Source: Bdellovibrio sp. (lineage in GTDB: Bacteria > Myxococcota > SpSt-1050). Taken from it: a DNA stretch of 64,000 nucleotides. The position numbers and the translations under genes are program-made. Numbering within the stretch: the first letter of the stretch is position 1; every line of letters begins with the position of its first letter. The stretch is from the NCBI GenBank assembly GCA_020725805.1, contig DYEF01000023.1:28014-92013 (forward strand), in the 5' to 3' direction. The notes beneath the pieces are model-generated. The model saw only the letters and a program-made list of their open reading frames with translations. It ran no database searches and was not told the origin of the DNA. This document shows, one piece after another, positions 51,312 through 60,847 of this stretch.

Positions 51312-52937
51312 AGATTCTCTCTTTTTTACATTGATAACAATTGTGTGGGCGGCCATATCCCCGAGTCTCTGCCATTTTTCACTAAGAGCCGCAAGCAGGA
51401 TTCCGACAAGAAAACTAAAGAATCCGTCAACAAGTTTTAAGAGATTTCTCACAAATGCCCTCTTAAATCCGCACACAAGAAGGTCTTCGCCAACGACTTT
51501 TATCCTGAGTAGCCATTTTCCGGGAGTATATCCGTATTTTCCCTCGGTATAACTGAAGAGAAGAAGGTAAATAACCGACCATATCGACGAATATAGAAAA
51601 ACCAGTAAAACATCTTTAAAGAATTCAAGCGAATCCGGAAATTCACCAGAAAAAAATGTTTTAGATATATATTCTCCCATTATTGCAAGCAACGGAATCA
51701 GATATATAATTATATCAATAATCTGTGACCAGGCCCTCTTCCAGATAGTTGCAAAATGTGCAGACTTACTCCCATAATTGTAATTACTTACCCTGTATTT
51801 TTTCATCATAATTGTGAGAATCAGAGCAAGGACAATCTGTAATATATATGGTATTAACTGGATAAACACAAAAAATCCGGGGAAGAGATATTTGGGGAAC
51901 ATAGACTTAAAAAATGAAAATTTTTTTGAACTCTCCCTACCGATCTCACTTGCTTTCACAATCTTTATTTCGGCTGGAAAATGTATATAGAAGAATAAAG
52001 GCTCTTTAAGCGCATTAGAGCCAATAACTGAGTAATAGAAACCAAAGACATTTTTCGTATCGACGGAAAAGAATTTTGACCATTTGTCGCCTTCTCTTAT
52101 TAGTCCTGTAAATACAGATCGAAATCCATTAGTTTCCCAGTAAAAGATCGCTAACTTGCCTGCGATATTGACAATATGCCAATCATCTTTAACGACAGCT
52201 ACTTTCTCCCAATTATTCTTAATGTCATCTTCTTCTCCTTTAGGAAATCCCTCACGATAGTAGATTGTATCATCAATCTCTGTAAAGAGGTGAAGCTGTT
52301 CATTGATATTTAGTACTTTTATAGTCAGACACTTTGGGCAGTAGTCTGGTCTATCAGGATTTATAATTTCAAATTCATTTATTCTCTCCCATCCGTTATC
52401 TCCAAACCTTTTTATAATAAACATCCCTTTGTTATAATTGACTATCGCAGGTCTTCCGTTGAGAATAAAAGAGTTGTTAATATTCGCTATATTTTTCTCA
52501 GATATATATTCCCGGTATTCTCCATCGATTGTTAGGATGGCAGCGGCATCTTTTGAAATTAACCATAACCCATTCTCATCAGATACCAGCTCTTCCCATA
52601 TCCTGTTGAAGCCTTTATACTTCACCGGTTTATCCGGCTCAGATTCAGATATATACCAGAGCTCAGAAATAGAACCGTTGTTATTCTTCTTGTCTATGCT
52701 CACTTTTATAAACCAGACCTTCTTATTAAAATATACTGGTGGTTTGAAATTAAACAATGGACCCTCTTTAATGGTTTCTGGGAGTTTTATGGCAGGTATG
52801 AAAGCCATAAAGGGTAAAACAAATTGCAGAATGAAGAAAACCCCACCCAGAATACCTGCAGTAAGTGTAAATTTCCTCTTTGCTTCCTCAGATATATATC
52901 CTCCGGCAGAAGGAGTCTTTTCCTGTATGCTGTCCAT
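51294..52937 (-). CDS. RDD-domain membrane protein with large external beta-rich domain
   Basis: A 547-residue membrane protein. Start set at 52937, eight bases after GGAGG. Helix 1 (LTAGILGGVFFILQFVLPFMAF) is followed by about 300 residues predicted outside, with repeated W-x-I/L-x-x and strand-turn patterns (LWYISESEPDKP, GLWLISKD, MFIIKRFGDNGWERI) typical of a beta-propeller-like sensor. Several helices then form the C-terminal RDD domain (RAWSQIIDIIIYLIPL, TPGKWLLRIKV, WQRLGDMAAHTIV). RDD proteins are often transporters or of unknown role. Alone on its strand, convergent to the sulfur operon. Confidence 0.82.
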   Translation of the reverse strand: MDSIQEKTPSAGGYISEEAKRKFTLTAGILGGVFFILQFVLPFMAFIPAIKLPETIKEGPLFNFKPPVYFNKKVWFIKVSIDKKNNNGSISELWYISESEPDKPVKYKGFNRIWEELVSDENGLWLISKDAAAILTIDGEYREYISEKNIANINNSFILNGRPAIVNYNKGMFIIKRFGDNGWERINEFEIINPDRPDYCPKCLTIKVLNINEQLHLFTEIDDTIYYREGFPKGEEDDIKNNWEKVAVVKDDWHIVNIAGKLAIFYWETNGFRSVFTGLIREGDKWSKFFSVDTKNVFGFYYSVIGSNALKEPLFFYIHFPAEIKIVKASEIGRESSKKFSFFKSMFPKYLFPGFFVFIQLIPYILQIVLALILTIMMKKYRVSNYNYGSKSAHFATIWKRAWSQIIDIIIYLIPLLAIMGEYISKTFFSGEFPDSLEFFKDVLLVFLYSSIWSVIYLLLFSYTEGKYGYTPGKWLLRIKVVGEDLLVCGFKRAFVRNLLKLVDGFFSFLVGILLAALSEKWQRLGDMAAHTIVINVKKRESSATAE

Positions 52938-53054
52938 CTGTAATCCTCCGTCTTTTGGGTAATAAAATATCATTCTTTTACCTGCAAGACAAGCCCGAAC
53001 TTATTGGAATACAGAAGAATAAGCTCGTAAAAAGATTTATTCAGTTATAAAGAT

Positions 53055-53132
<78 letters not shown>

Positions 53133-53293
53133 CAGGAAGATCCCTTATAAATTAAATATTCCCAAAAGTCAATATGTTGAACAGTCAGAGCAGTTTGAAC
53201 AGTTTAAACGGCCTGAACGGTTCGGGCGTCTTATTCCTCTTGATTTATATGAGATTTTAGGGAAGATATCAGATACTTTCTAAGGAGGAGAGT

Positions 53294-55339
53294 ATGAAAA
53301 GATTCCTGATTTTATCGTTTGCCTTCATCTTCATTTCACAGGTTGCCTTTGCAGAGCCGTTTACCATCGACGACTTCCAGAACCTGAGAATCATAAAGGA
53401 TTTCAAGGTCTCTTCAAAAGGCGACATCGTAATCTCAATCAGGGATTTTGAGAAGAAGGATAATTTCAGATACGACTTTTATCTGTTGAGAAGCGGCAGG
53501 CTCAGCAGACTTACCTATGACGGAAAAGGCAGCGGGAGTTTCGATATCTCATCTGACGGGGAGAGCCTTTTTTACGTCTATACAAAGGATAACAAGACAG
53601 GTCTATATAAGTTACCGCTTGGTGCAGGAGAATCATCCCTTTTCTCTGAATTTCCAATCTCAATTGACAACATCAGGATTTATAAAAGTCTGGGCAAGGA
53701 ATATATGATTTTCTCTGCAAATATTCTTCCCGAGTGTCAGTCAGATGAACTTAAGTGCACAAAGGATAAACAAGATGAATATAAAAAGATTACTTCTGCC
53801 TATGTCTATGACACACTCTATTTCAGACCGTGGAATTTTTACAGAGAGAAGACGCGTTCGGCCCTTTTCAGATTCGACTTCGAGAAGAAGATATATCAGA
53901 GACTGATAAGCGGTGATTTCGATGTCCCCACACTCCCGTTCGGAGGCTCCGAAGATTTCGATATCTCCCCTGACGGAAGATATATAGTCTATACGGCAAA
54001 AAAGGTAAAAAATACTGCTGAATCAACAAATAATGACATTTTTGAGTATGATACAACTCTCAAAACAGAGACAAAGATATCCTCATCAAACGGTTCGGAC
54101 ACACACCCAAAGTATTCTCCTGATATGAAATATATCGCCTTTCTTACTCAAAAGACCGACGGCTTTGAGTCAGATAAGATTGAGCTTGCTCTCTACGACA
54201 GAAAGACAAGGCAGATAAATATCATCACATCACATATCGACAACTGGGTAGAGTCCTTCGAGTGGATGCCGGATTCAAAGAGTATTCTTGCGATTATTGA
54301 AGAGGGAGGATACAGGGTACTTCATTACATTCCGCTTGCAAATCCAAAAGATTCTTTCAGGCTTACATACAAAGAAAATATCAGAAAGATAGAGATTCAT
54401 AATGACGAAATTTTTCTGAGCAGAGACTCGATGCTCTATCCTGCAGATATATATCTGGGAAGGCTCTCTTCAGCAATCAAGTCAAAAGGTCTTATGCAGG
54501 AAATCAGAATGACATATCTGAATGAAGACATCTACAAGAATAAAGACCTGCCCGAACTGCTCGATGTAACCTATGACGGTGCAAAGAGAAAGGACGGGAG
54601 TTTCAATAAGGTTCAGGCATTTATACTCAGACCCAAAGGCTTAAAACAGGGAGAAAGAATCCCTGCAATCGTCGCAATACACGGCGGGCCGCAGGGGAGC
54701 TGGCTGAATTCTTTTCATCCGAGGTGGAATGCCCTGATGTTTGCCACAAGCGGATATGCGGTCGTAATGCCGAATATCACCGGCTCGACAGGATTCGGTC
54801 AGCAGTTTGTAAATGAGGTCTCGAAAGACTGGGGCGGGGCTCCGTATGAAGATGTGATGGGACTCTTTCCCTACTTCGAGAAGAGCGGATTTGTGGATTC
54901 CTCCAGAGTCTGTGCAATAGGCGGTTCATACGGCGGATATATGACAAACTGGATCTTAGGACAGACTGACAAGTTCAGATGTCTTGTCTCACACGCCGCA
55001 CCATTTAATCTGCTCAGCAAATACGGCTCTACCGATGAACTCTGGTTTCCCGAGTGGGAATTCGGCGGAACCCCGTGGGAGAACAGAGAGATGTACGAGA
55101 AATTCTCACCACACAATTACGTAAAAAACTTTAAGACACCCACTCTCGTCATTCACGGCGCAAATGATTTCAGGGTCCCGCTCGAACAGGCACTTCAGGC
55201 ATATACATACCTTAAGAAGATGAAGGTACCATCAAAGCTCATCATCTTCCCCGACGAGGACCATTTCATCAAGAAGGCAAACAATCAGAAGTTCTGGTAC
55301 AATGAGGTGCTGGGCTGGGTAAATCAGTATCTCAGATAA
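53294..55339 (+). CDS. exported S9-family prolyl oligopeptidase/acylaminoacyl peptidase
   Basis: A 681-residue serine peptidase with signal peptide ending QVAFA. The N-terminal part (about 25-400) is a beta-propeller with TolB-like repeats (DISPDGRYIVYTAKK, HPKYSPDMKYIAF). The C-terminal alpha/beta-hydrolase domain has Ser545 in GGSYGGY, Asp625 in GANDFRVP and His657 in DEDHFI, plus HGGPQGSW for the oxyanion hole. It should cleave short peptides in the periplasm, probably dipeptidyl or acylaminoacyl peptidase activity. AGGAGGAG precedes the ATG. Its end overlaps the convergent ABC gene by 8 bp. Confidence 0.93.
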   Translation: MKRFLILSFAFIFISQVAFAEPFTIDDFQNLRIIKDFKVSSKGDIVISIRDFEKKDNFRYDFYLLRSGRLSRLTYDGKGSGSFDISSDGESLFYVYTKDNKTGLYKLPLGAGESSLFSEFPISIDNIRIYKSLGKEYMIFSANILPECQSDELKCTKDKQDEYKKITSAYVYDTLYFRPWNFYREKTRSALFRFDFEKKIYQRLISGDFDVPTLPFGGSEDFDISPDGRYIVYTAKKVKNTAESTNNDIFEYDTTLKTETKISSSNGSDTHPKYSPDMKYIAFLTQKTDGFESDKIELALYDRKTRQINIITSHIDNWVESFEWMPDSKSILAIIEEGGYRVLHYIPLANPKDSFRLTYKENIRKIEIHNDEIFLSRDSMLYPADIYLGRLSSAIKSKGLMQEIRMTYLNEDIYKNKDLPELLDVTYDGAKRKDGSFNKVQAFILRPKGLKQGERIPAIVAIHGGPQGSWLNSFHPRWNALMFATSGYAVVMPNITGSTGFGQQFVNEVSKDWGGAPYEDVMGLFPYFEKSGFVDSSRVCAIGGSYGGYMTNWILGQTDKFRCLVSHAAPFNLLSKYGSTDELWFPEWEFGGTPWENREMYEKFSPHNYVKNFKTPTLVIHGANDFRVPLEQALQAYTYLKKMKVPSKLIIFPDEDHFIKKANNQKFWYNEVLGWVNQYLR

Positions 55340-56102
55340 TATTGTCGAGCGGAACCTGTTCGTCTCCACCTGTGAGCTGTAAAAAGAGTTCCTCCAGATT
55401 TGCATCGGCATTTCCTAAGAGTCTCTTCATCCCGTTAATATCTCCCGAATAGATTATTCTGCCGTGATGAATTATTGCAAGCTCGTCACAGAGTTCCTCA
55501 ACGACCTGAAGTGTATGCGTGGACATAAAGACCGTAGTATCTGACTTTCTTGCAAGCTCAAGAAATACCCTTTTCAATAATCTCGCACCTTTCGGGTCAA
55601 GACCCACCAGCGGTTCATCGATTACGAATAATCTTGGTCTGTGAATGAGTGCACCGCATATAACGAGTCTCTGCTTCATTCCGTGCGAATAGTTTTCTAT
55701 AAGTTCATCCTTAAAACCGTAGATTTCGAAAAGGCTCAAAAGCTCTTCGGAACGTCTTGTTATCTCCGTCTCGGACAGATTGTAGATTCCTCCGATAAAT
55801 CTGAGATATTCGATACCGGTAAGTTTTTCATAGAGATACGGCCTGTCCGGAACGAATCCGAGATCCGATTTTGCCAGAACAGGCTCTTTTGTAATGCTAT
55901 GTCCGCAGATACTGATATCACCCGATGAGGGCTTTAAGAGTCCGCCTGTCATCTTGATTGTCGTGGTCTTGCCGGCGCCGTTCGGTCCCAGAAAGCCGAA
56001 TATTATCCCGCTCCTGATTTTCAGGCTTACATTGTCAACGGCAAGAAAATCCCTGTAACGTTTTGTCACCGATTCTATTGAGAGAGAATATTTCACTTCC
56101 AC
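55332..56102 (-). CDS. ABC transporter ATP-binding protein
   Basis: A 256-residue ATPase of the multidrug/ABC-2 type. Walker A FLGPNGAGKTTTIK, Q-loop GFVPDRPYLYEK, signature YSHGMKQRL (S-H-G in place of SGGQ), Walker B LFVIDEPLVGLDP and H-loop MSTHTLQVV. The PDRPYLYEKLTG segment is usual in ABC-2 ATPases. Its permease is not adjacent: the gene after it on this strand is absent and the one before encodes the transglutaminase-like protein, overlapping by 10 bp. Substrate unknown. Confidence 0.93.
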   Translation of the reverse strand: MEVKYSLSIESVTKRYRDFLAVDNVSLKIRSGIIFGFLGPNGAGKTTTIKMTGGLLKPSSGDISICGHSITKEPVLAKSDLGFVPDRPYLYEKLTGIEYLRFIGGIYNLSETEITRRSEELLSLFEIYGFKDELIENYSHGMKQRLVICGALIHRPRLFVIDEPLVGLDPKGARLLKRVFLELARKSDTTVFMSTHTLQVVEELCDELAIIHHGRIIYSGDINGMKRLLGNADANLEELFLQLTGGDEQVPLDNII

Positions 56103-57547
56103 TCTGTCACCTCTATCTTCAGTTTGTTAATATATTTTGCGATATCGAGAATTTTATCCATCCCGCCGGCGACGAGTCTTATATGTCCCACATCGGCGGG
56201 AGACTGTCCCCATGTAGGGTCGTATGTCCTCCATCCGTCCGTATATGCCTCGGCCCACGCATGAAAATAGAATCTGCCGTTCAGATATGCAACCCCGGCA
56301 GCCGGTCTGGCAGGAATTCCGAGCGAACGTGCAAGCGCCACAAAGAGCATCGCATGTTCGTTGCAATCACCTTCCATATTTTTGAGTGTGCCAGATGCAT
56401 CCGGAATACCTATTACATTCTTCTTTCTGATGTTAGTAAAGAGATAGTCGTTTATCCTCTCGAGGACCTCCGATTCGTTTCTGGCACCTTCTGAAATCTT
56501 CTTCGCAAGTGATACAACTTCTGCACTGCTGCTCTGAATAAAAGGTTCCGGTCCGGTATATCTCTTTACCTCCTCGTCACTGATTTTATCCTGTCCTTTC
56601 TGAATCCGCTCACTCGTGATGGTGAGCACTCCTTCTGCTAGACTCTGTCTTCCGCCCTCAAGACCCTTATCCGTATCCACACCCGAAATCCTTATTTTCA
56701 GTTCACTCAGACCAAAGATATCAGGGATAGCCCTGTCAGGCAGTATAGAAAACCGTGAAACGATATCGAGGGAATCATATCCGGTATTTATGTTTTCGGG
56801 GTCCTCCCTTACAAGGGTGAATCCCATCTCGTTCTTCTCCATAAGTGTCTTGCCGTTGAGGTCAATATAGGAATCGACGACGAAATTTCTGTACTTCTTC
56901 CTTATATGGTTGGCATACACCTCTTCGTCCATAATCTTTATCCGCTTCTGACCCAGAACCTCGACCTCCACTATATCGGTACTGAACCCCTCGAGGGAAA
57001 ATATCCTGAAACTGAAACGTTTTGTATGAGAAAGTGCCTTGCGGGCTATATATCTGTTGATTCCGATGTCCAGAAAGACCGGTGACGAGTTGTCTATCTC
57101 CATCTGACTGAACCCCTCCAGATTGCTTTTTATAAGCAGTTTGTTGTTTTCGGACCTGCCTGTCACCATAAACTCCTGATTTTCGGTATTGAGCTTAAAA
57201 TAGAACGAGCTGAGCAACATATCCTTTGTGAGTTCTGCCTGACCTTCGATGCCGGCCTTTCTCTTCGAGCCCTGAACGGTTACGTTCAGTTCTGAGCGGT
57301 GACTGATAATAAGTTTGTTCTCTGATTTCTCGGTCCTGCTGAGGACATAACCTATCTTTTTGTCACCATAATAAACTCCCAGATATTCGGTGTTGCCGGA
57401 CACAAGTCCGGAGATATTTCCGAGTTTCGAGATATCGATTTCATTTCTGATAAACTCCCTGTTCTTTATCCCGAAAAGATAGGCCATAATACCGAGCCAG
57501 GCTGCAATTATGATGAATGCTGTTCTCCTGAATGATTTCGAAAGCAT
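56093..57547 (-). CDS. membrane-anchored transglutaminase-like protein (paralogue of 42850)
   Basis: A 484-residue protein with an N-terminal anchor (TAFIIIAAWLGIMAYLFGI), a beta-rich middle and a C-terminal transglutaminase-like domain: GDCNEHAMLF (Cys), FYFHAWAEAY (His), TYDPTWGQS (Asp). The layout, spacing of the triad and the last residues (NKLKIEVTEW) match the paralogue at 42850-44328. The exported glutaredoxin lipoprotein is upstream by 4 bp and the ABC ATPase overlaps downstream, forming an operon that could act on envelope proteins. Catalytic role inferred from the triad. Confidence 0.87.
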   Translation of the reverse strand: MLSKSFRRTAFIIIAAWLGIMAYLFGIKNREFIRNEIDISKLGNISGLVSGNTEYLGVYYGDKKIGYVLSRTEKSENKLIISHRSELNVTVQGSKRKAGIEGQAELTKDMLLSSFYFKLNTENQEFMVTGRSENNKLLIKSNLEGFSQMEIDNSSPVFLDIGINRYIARKALSHTKRFSFRIFSLEGFSTDIVEVEVLGQKRIKIMDEEVYANHIRKKYRNFVVDSYIDLNGKTLMEKNEMGFTLVREDPENINTGYDSLDIVSRFSILPDRAIPDIFGLSELKIRISGVDTDKGLEGGRQSLAEGVLTITSERIQKGQDKISDEEVKRYTGPEPFIQSSSAEVVSLAKKISEGARNESEVLERINDYLFTNIRKKNVIGIPDASGTLKNMEGDCNEHAMLFVALARSLGIPARPAAGVAYLNGRFYFHAWAEAYTDGWRTYDPTWGQSPADVGHIRLVAGGMDKILDIAKYINKLKIEVTEWK

Positions 57548-57551
57548 AGAA

Positions 57552-58208
57552 TTACTTTAATCTGCTCTCCAAAAGTTCCTTGTTGAATCCGACTATTATT
57601 TCTCCGTACAGGTCGATGACCGGCACGCCCGAACCTCTCAGTCCGGCTGATTTGAGTTTGGAAACCATCTCATTACGGGCCGAATCGTCCTTCTCTATAT
57701 CCTTTTCGGTATATGAAACCCCTTTTGACCTTAAATACTTTCTCAGTTGCGCACAGACCCCGCACCAGCTCGTAGTGTAAATAATGACCGATTTTCCGTC
57801 CTGTTTTACCTCACTGCCGCTTATGGCAGGCCTGATTCCCTCCCTAAGGGCGCTCTCGAATTCGTATCTGCTCGCAATATTATATTTGTATCTGCCATTG
57901 GAATCCGGACCCCTCAGGTCCGCGATATAGATAATCTTGTGAGAAAGCCTTTTATCCGGCGGGACAGATGTGTCAAATACTATAACCTGTTTTTTGGCAT
58001 CCTCCGGTATCTCGTCGATGTTCTGTGTGTCTTTGAAATTACCGTCCTTATCGAAGTAGGAGAAGACCAGATTCCTGTTCTCTTTCGAAACGACTATTTC
58101 AGGCGGGTTTATCTCCTCTGCCTCTTTCTTCTGCTCATCCGCCTTTTTGCAATAACCGAGATTCAAAAGAAGAATTATTGAGAAAACAAACACAAAATTC
58201 GTTCTCAT
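57552..58208 (-). CDS. lipoprotein with glutaredoxin-like domain
   Basis: A 218-residue lipoprotein (lipobox NLGYC). The first 120 residues have a beta-rich, unassigned domain. Residues about 140-218 are a glutaredoxin fold: IIYTTSWCGVCAQLRKYL with the CGVC active site, GVSYTEKDIEKD, GVPVIDLYG with the conserved cis-Pro, and EIIVGFNKELL. A DUF4124-like or thiol-disulfide role at the outer membrane is possible. Glutaredoxins are normally cytoplasmic, so an exported lipid-anchored form is notable. The following transglutaminase-like gene starts 4 bp after its stop. Confidence 0.85.
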   Translation of the reverse strand: MRTNFVFVFSIILLLNLGYCKKADEQKKEAEEINPPEIVVSKENRNLVFSYFDKDGNFKDTQNIDEIPEDAKKQVIVFDTSVPPDKRLSHKIIYIADLRGPDSNGRYKYNIASRYEFESALREGIRPAISGSEVKQDGKSVIIYTTSWCGVCAQLRKYLRSKGVSYTEKDIEKDDSARNEMVSKLKSAGLRGSGVPVIDLYGEIIVGFNKELLESRLK

Positions 58209-58287
58209 TTTTCAGGACCTCACAGACACAGAGCAAAATATAATTTCAAAAGACGAAAAAGTAAATTTGAAAAAACTAAATCAGATT

Positions 58288-58710
58288 TTATCGGCAGGCG
58301 CTACCCTGTTTTTCATCTTCTATACACTGTAAAAAGCCCGAGCCATCATAATTTTTATCCTTTGAGCAGTCTATACCTGTTACATACCCCTTTTTCTCTG
58401 CAGATACAAATGCACACGCATAAAGGACATTCCCTTTACAGTATGAATCAAAAGTATCGTCGCAGGCAGTTACAGGGTCTGTCACACACATAGCGTGCTC
58501 CCCTGGTAATTCTATACATACCGGATTCGGCTGCTCGCATGGAAAAGAGTTGATCTTCCTTCCGAACATCTGGTCGGGACCCTCTCCGCATATCTCGAGA
58601 ATATTACCACGGCACCTCTCCCAGAAGCTGCACTCATTGCCACAGGCAACAAAAACCGTTAAAGTAAAAAGAGCTGTGCAAAGAGCCATAAAAATTATTT
58701 TTTTATCCAT
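58288..58710 (-). CDS. small cysteine-rich lipoprotein
   Basis: A 140-residue lipoprotein (lipobox VFVAC). Thirteen cysteines in the mature part, evenly placed (CSFWERCRGNILEIC, CEQPNPVC, CDDTFDSYCKGNVLYAC), suggest a disulfide-stabilised fold built of two similar modules (C-x-G-N-x-L/I). No known domain. It follows the barrel-like gene at 58754 by 43 bp on the same strand and may be co-transcribed with it. Confidence 0.75.
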   Translation of the reverse strand: MDKKIIFMALCTALFTLTVFVACGNECSFWERCRGNILEICGEGPDQMFGRKINSFPCEQPNPVCIELPGEHAMCVTDPVTACDDTFDSYCKGNVLYACAFVSAEKKGYVTGIDCSKDKNYDGSGFLQCIEDEKQGSACR

Positions 58711-58753
58711 ATATTTTCTCTTGTCCGGCCGGCAGATTTGAAAAAATCAGATC

Positions 58754-59407
58754 TTATAAACCTATCCCCATTCCGATTTTAAAGAGGATATAGACAGAGG
58801 TATCAGAGCCTTCTGCAATTCCGACCGATGGACCTGCCTCGAGCTGAATCGTGATATTCATCTGTGTATCCACTTTGATTTCAGAGCCCGCTGTAAAGGC
58901 CACCGGTATTCCGGCAAATACGCCGTCCTTGTAAAAATAGATATGAAACGGTGCATTGAACCCGAAATTGATTATTACAGGTTCCTTGAGCGGTATTGCA
59001 AAGATTATACCCGGAGATAACATAAATCCCGCACCCTTTGCGTCCTTTGCAACAAGCATAAATCCGGGCTCGAGTTTTAATGCCAAATGCAGCTTACCCT
59101 TGTGTCTCAGCTCCTTAATATATCTCGCTCCCAGAAAGAACCATACATCTGCCTGACAGTGCTCGTCATTAACACATTCCTTCTTGTTGATATGTGAGAG
59201 CGGACCATACCCGAGTCTCAGCTTCAGTCCCAGATTTGCATCTGCCTCATAACCCGTATCATAAAGGAAACTCACATCGGGGTATCCGAGGTCGAAGTGC
59301 AGTGCCTCCTTTGATTTGCCGAGAGGTTCACCGCTTATCGTGGAGAATGCAAATCCCATACAGGGCACTATAAAAAGACAGAAGACAAAGAAAAGTTTTC
59401 TGAACAT
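58754..59407 (-). CDS. exported beta-barrel-like protein
   Basis: A 217-residue exported protein (signal peptide ending CMGFAF). The start is chosen at the ATG at 59407 because AGAGGA lies six bases before it; the ATG two codons earlier overlaps the stop of the response-regulator gene with no space for a ribosome site. The mature part is strand-rich (LGLKLRLGYGPLS, KLHLALKLEPGFMLV, VYILFKIGMGIGL), fitting an eight-stranded outer-membrane barrel. Translationally coupled to the response regulator. Function unknown. Confidence 0.75.
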   Translation of the reverse strand: MFRKLFFVFCLFIVPCMGFAFSTISGEPLGKSKEALHFDLGYPDVSFLYDTGYEADANLGLKLRLGYGPLSHINKKECVNDEHCQADVWFFLGARYIKELRHKGKLHLALKLEPGFMLVAKDAKGAGFMLSPGIIFAIPLKEPVIINFGFNAPFHIYFYKDGVFAGIPVAFTAGSEIKVDTQMNITIQLEAGPSVGIAEGSDTSVYILFKIGMGIGL

Positions 59408-59409
59408 AT

Positions 59410-60765
59410 TCATTCCTCTTTTTCGGACATCAGTCTCTTAATCTCTTCCTTTATCAGTTTCTCTGCAAGTTCAGGGACAATCTCCCAGACAACCCTTTCG
59501 ACAATCTCTCTGACCTGTCTGACGGTCTCCTCCGAGAGAGGCGAACAGAGGTCTATCTTCTTCTCGACAAGTGAAGTAGGCTCGACCTCAGCCGGCGCGT
59601 GGATATCCACAGCCGGAATATCCACTGGTTTTGCGGGTTCCCCGACCGGTTCGGTCGAAATGCTCTCCGCTATCGATACAACCTGCATAGGTGGCTGTGT
59701 CTCGGGAGGCAGTGTTATCTGTACTGCCTCGGGCGGTACTTCCGGCTCTTTTACCTGTACCGTCTCTGATACCGGTTCCGGCGGAGTAACAGGTGCACTA
59801 ACCCCGCTTGCCTCCATTATTTCCTTCTTGAGGTCCTTGCCCCATTCTTCCATATCAAAAGGCTTTTCTTCAACAGGTTTGTCCGATGTCTTATCAGGAG
59901 TTAGCTCCAGACCTTTCACAGTCTGCTCGACCTGACTGACAATATCAGGAACCTGCACAGATACTGCAGGTGCTGTTTCCTGTTTCTGCTGAAGTTCGGG
60001 TATATCCGACGTAATCTCCTCGATCTCCTGTGGTGATATCTCATCTACCGTATCCTGTGGCTCCTCCTTCTTTATCTGCTCCGATACCGGAGGAATCAGA
60101 TTCTCTGTAAAACTCGGGATTACCGAAGAAGTCCGGGCCGGCTGCGGTACCTGAGGGGCAGCAACCGGTGGAGGCTGGATATGAGGCGGCATCGGGGGGA
60201 CAGGCGGCATTACAGGAGCGGCAGAAGGAATGACGGGAGGAACTACGGGAGGAACTGCCGGTTTGGGAGGAATCGGAATCTGAGGATTTGTAACGGAAGA
60301 AGCAGTTGCCGGCGGCACGACAGGTGGTATTACCGGTGCCGAAACCGCAACGGGCGGAACGGCCGCCGGCTGCGGAGCAGGAACCACGCGTGAAAGCTCA
60401 GGATACAGATATTTCCTGATTTTGTTGATGAGCGCACCGCTCTCGAACGGTTTGATTATATAGTCATTTGCCATACTCTCCCTGAATTTCTGCTCATCAA
60501 AGCCTTCGATTGCTCCTACGAGCATAATTACAGGTGTATGTTTTATCGAGGGGTCCTGTCTTATCTGCCTGCAGGCTTCGTATCCGGAGACCTTCGGCAT
60601 AACCACATCGAGCAGAATAAGGTCCGGCTTTATAGCCCTTGCCCTTATTACGGCGTCTTCACCGTTGCCTACGTTTACAAGGGCAATATCCTCGTTTGCA
60701 AGAGATATGCCGACAGCGTGCTGTATCGTGACACTGTCGTCTGCTAAAAGTACTGTCTTAGGCAT
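59410..60765 (-). CDS. response regulator with long proline-rich linker and conserved C-terminal helix
   Basis: A 451-residue protein. Residues 1-120 form a receiver: acidic pair D9-D10, phospho-acceptor D53 (LILLDVVMP) and K in IIKPF. The switch Thr/Ser position reads LVGA, i.e. Gly. About 270 residues follow that are dominated by Pro, Val and Glu (PPVAVSAPVIPPVVPP), then a C-terminal amphipathic helix (VERVVWEIVPELAEKLIKEE) seen in myxobacterial motility and chemotaxis-type regulators. No DNA-binding domain. It probably acts by protein contact. GGGGG lies before the ATG. Confidence 0.87.
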   Translation of the reverse strand: MPKTVLLADDSVTIQHAVGISLANEDIALVNVGNGEDAVIRARAIKPDLILLDVVMPKVSGYEACRQIRQDPSIKHTPVIMLVGAIEGFDEQKFRESMANDYIIKPFESGALINKIRKYLYPELSRVVPAPQPAAVPPVAVSAPVIPPVVPPATASSVTNPQIPIPPKPAVPPVVPPVIPSAAPVMPPVPPMPPHIQPPPVAAPQVPQPARTSSVIPSFTENLIPPVSEQIKKEEPQDTVDEISPQEIEEITSDIPELQQKQETAPAVSVQVPDIVSQVEQTVKGLELTPDKTSDKPVEEKPFDMEEWGKDLKKEIMEASGVSAPVTPPEPVSETVQVKEPEVPPEAVQITLPPETQPPMQVVSIAESISTEPVGEPAKPVDIPAVDIHAPAEVEPTSLVEKKIDLCSPLSEETVRQVREIVERVVWEIVPELAEKLIKEEIKRLMSEKEE

Positions 60766-60847
60766 ATATATGCCCCCTGAAATAAGGTTTCTGGAATTTC
60801 AATTAACACAATGTAACGTATTATGTCAAATGTAAAAAAGATAAGCT

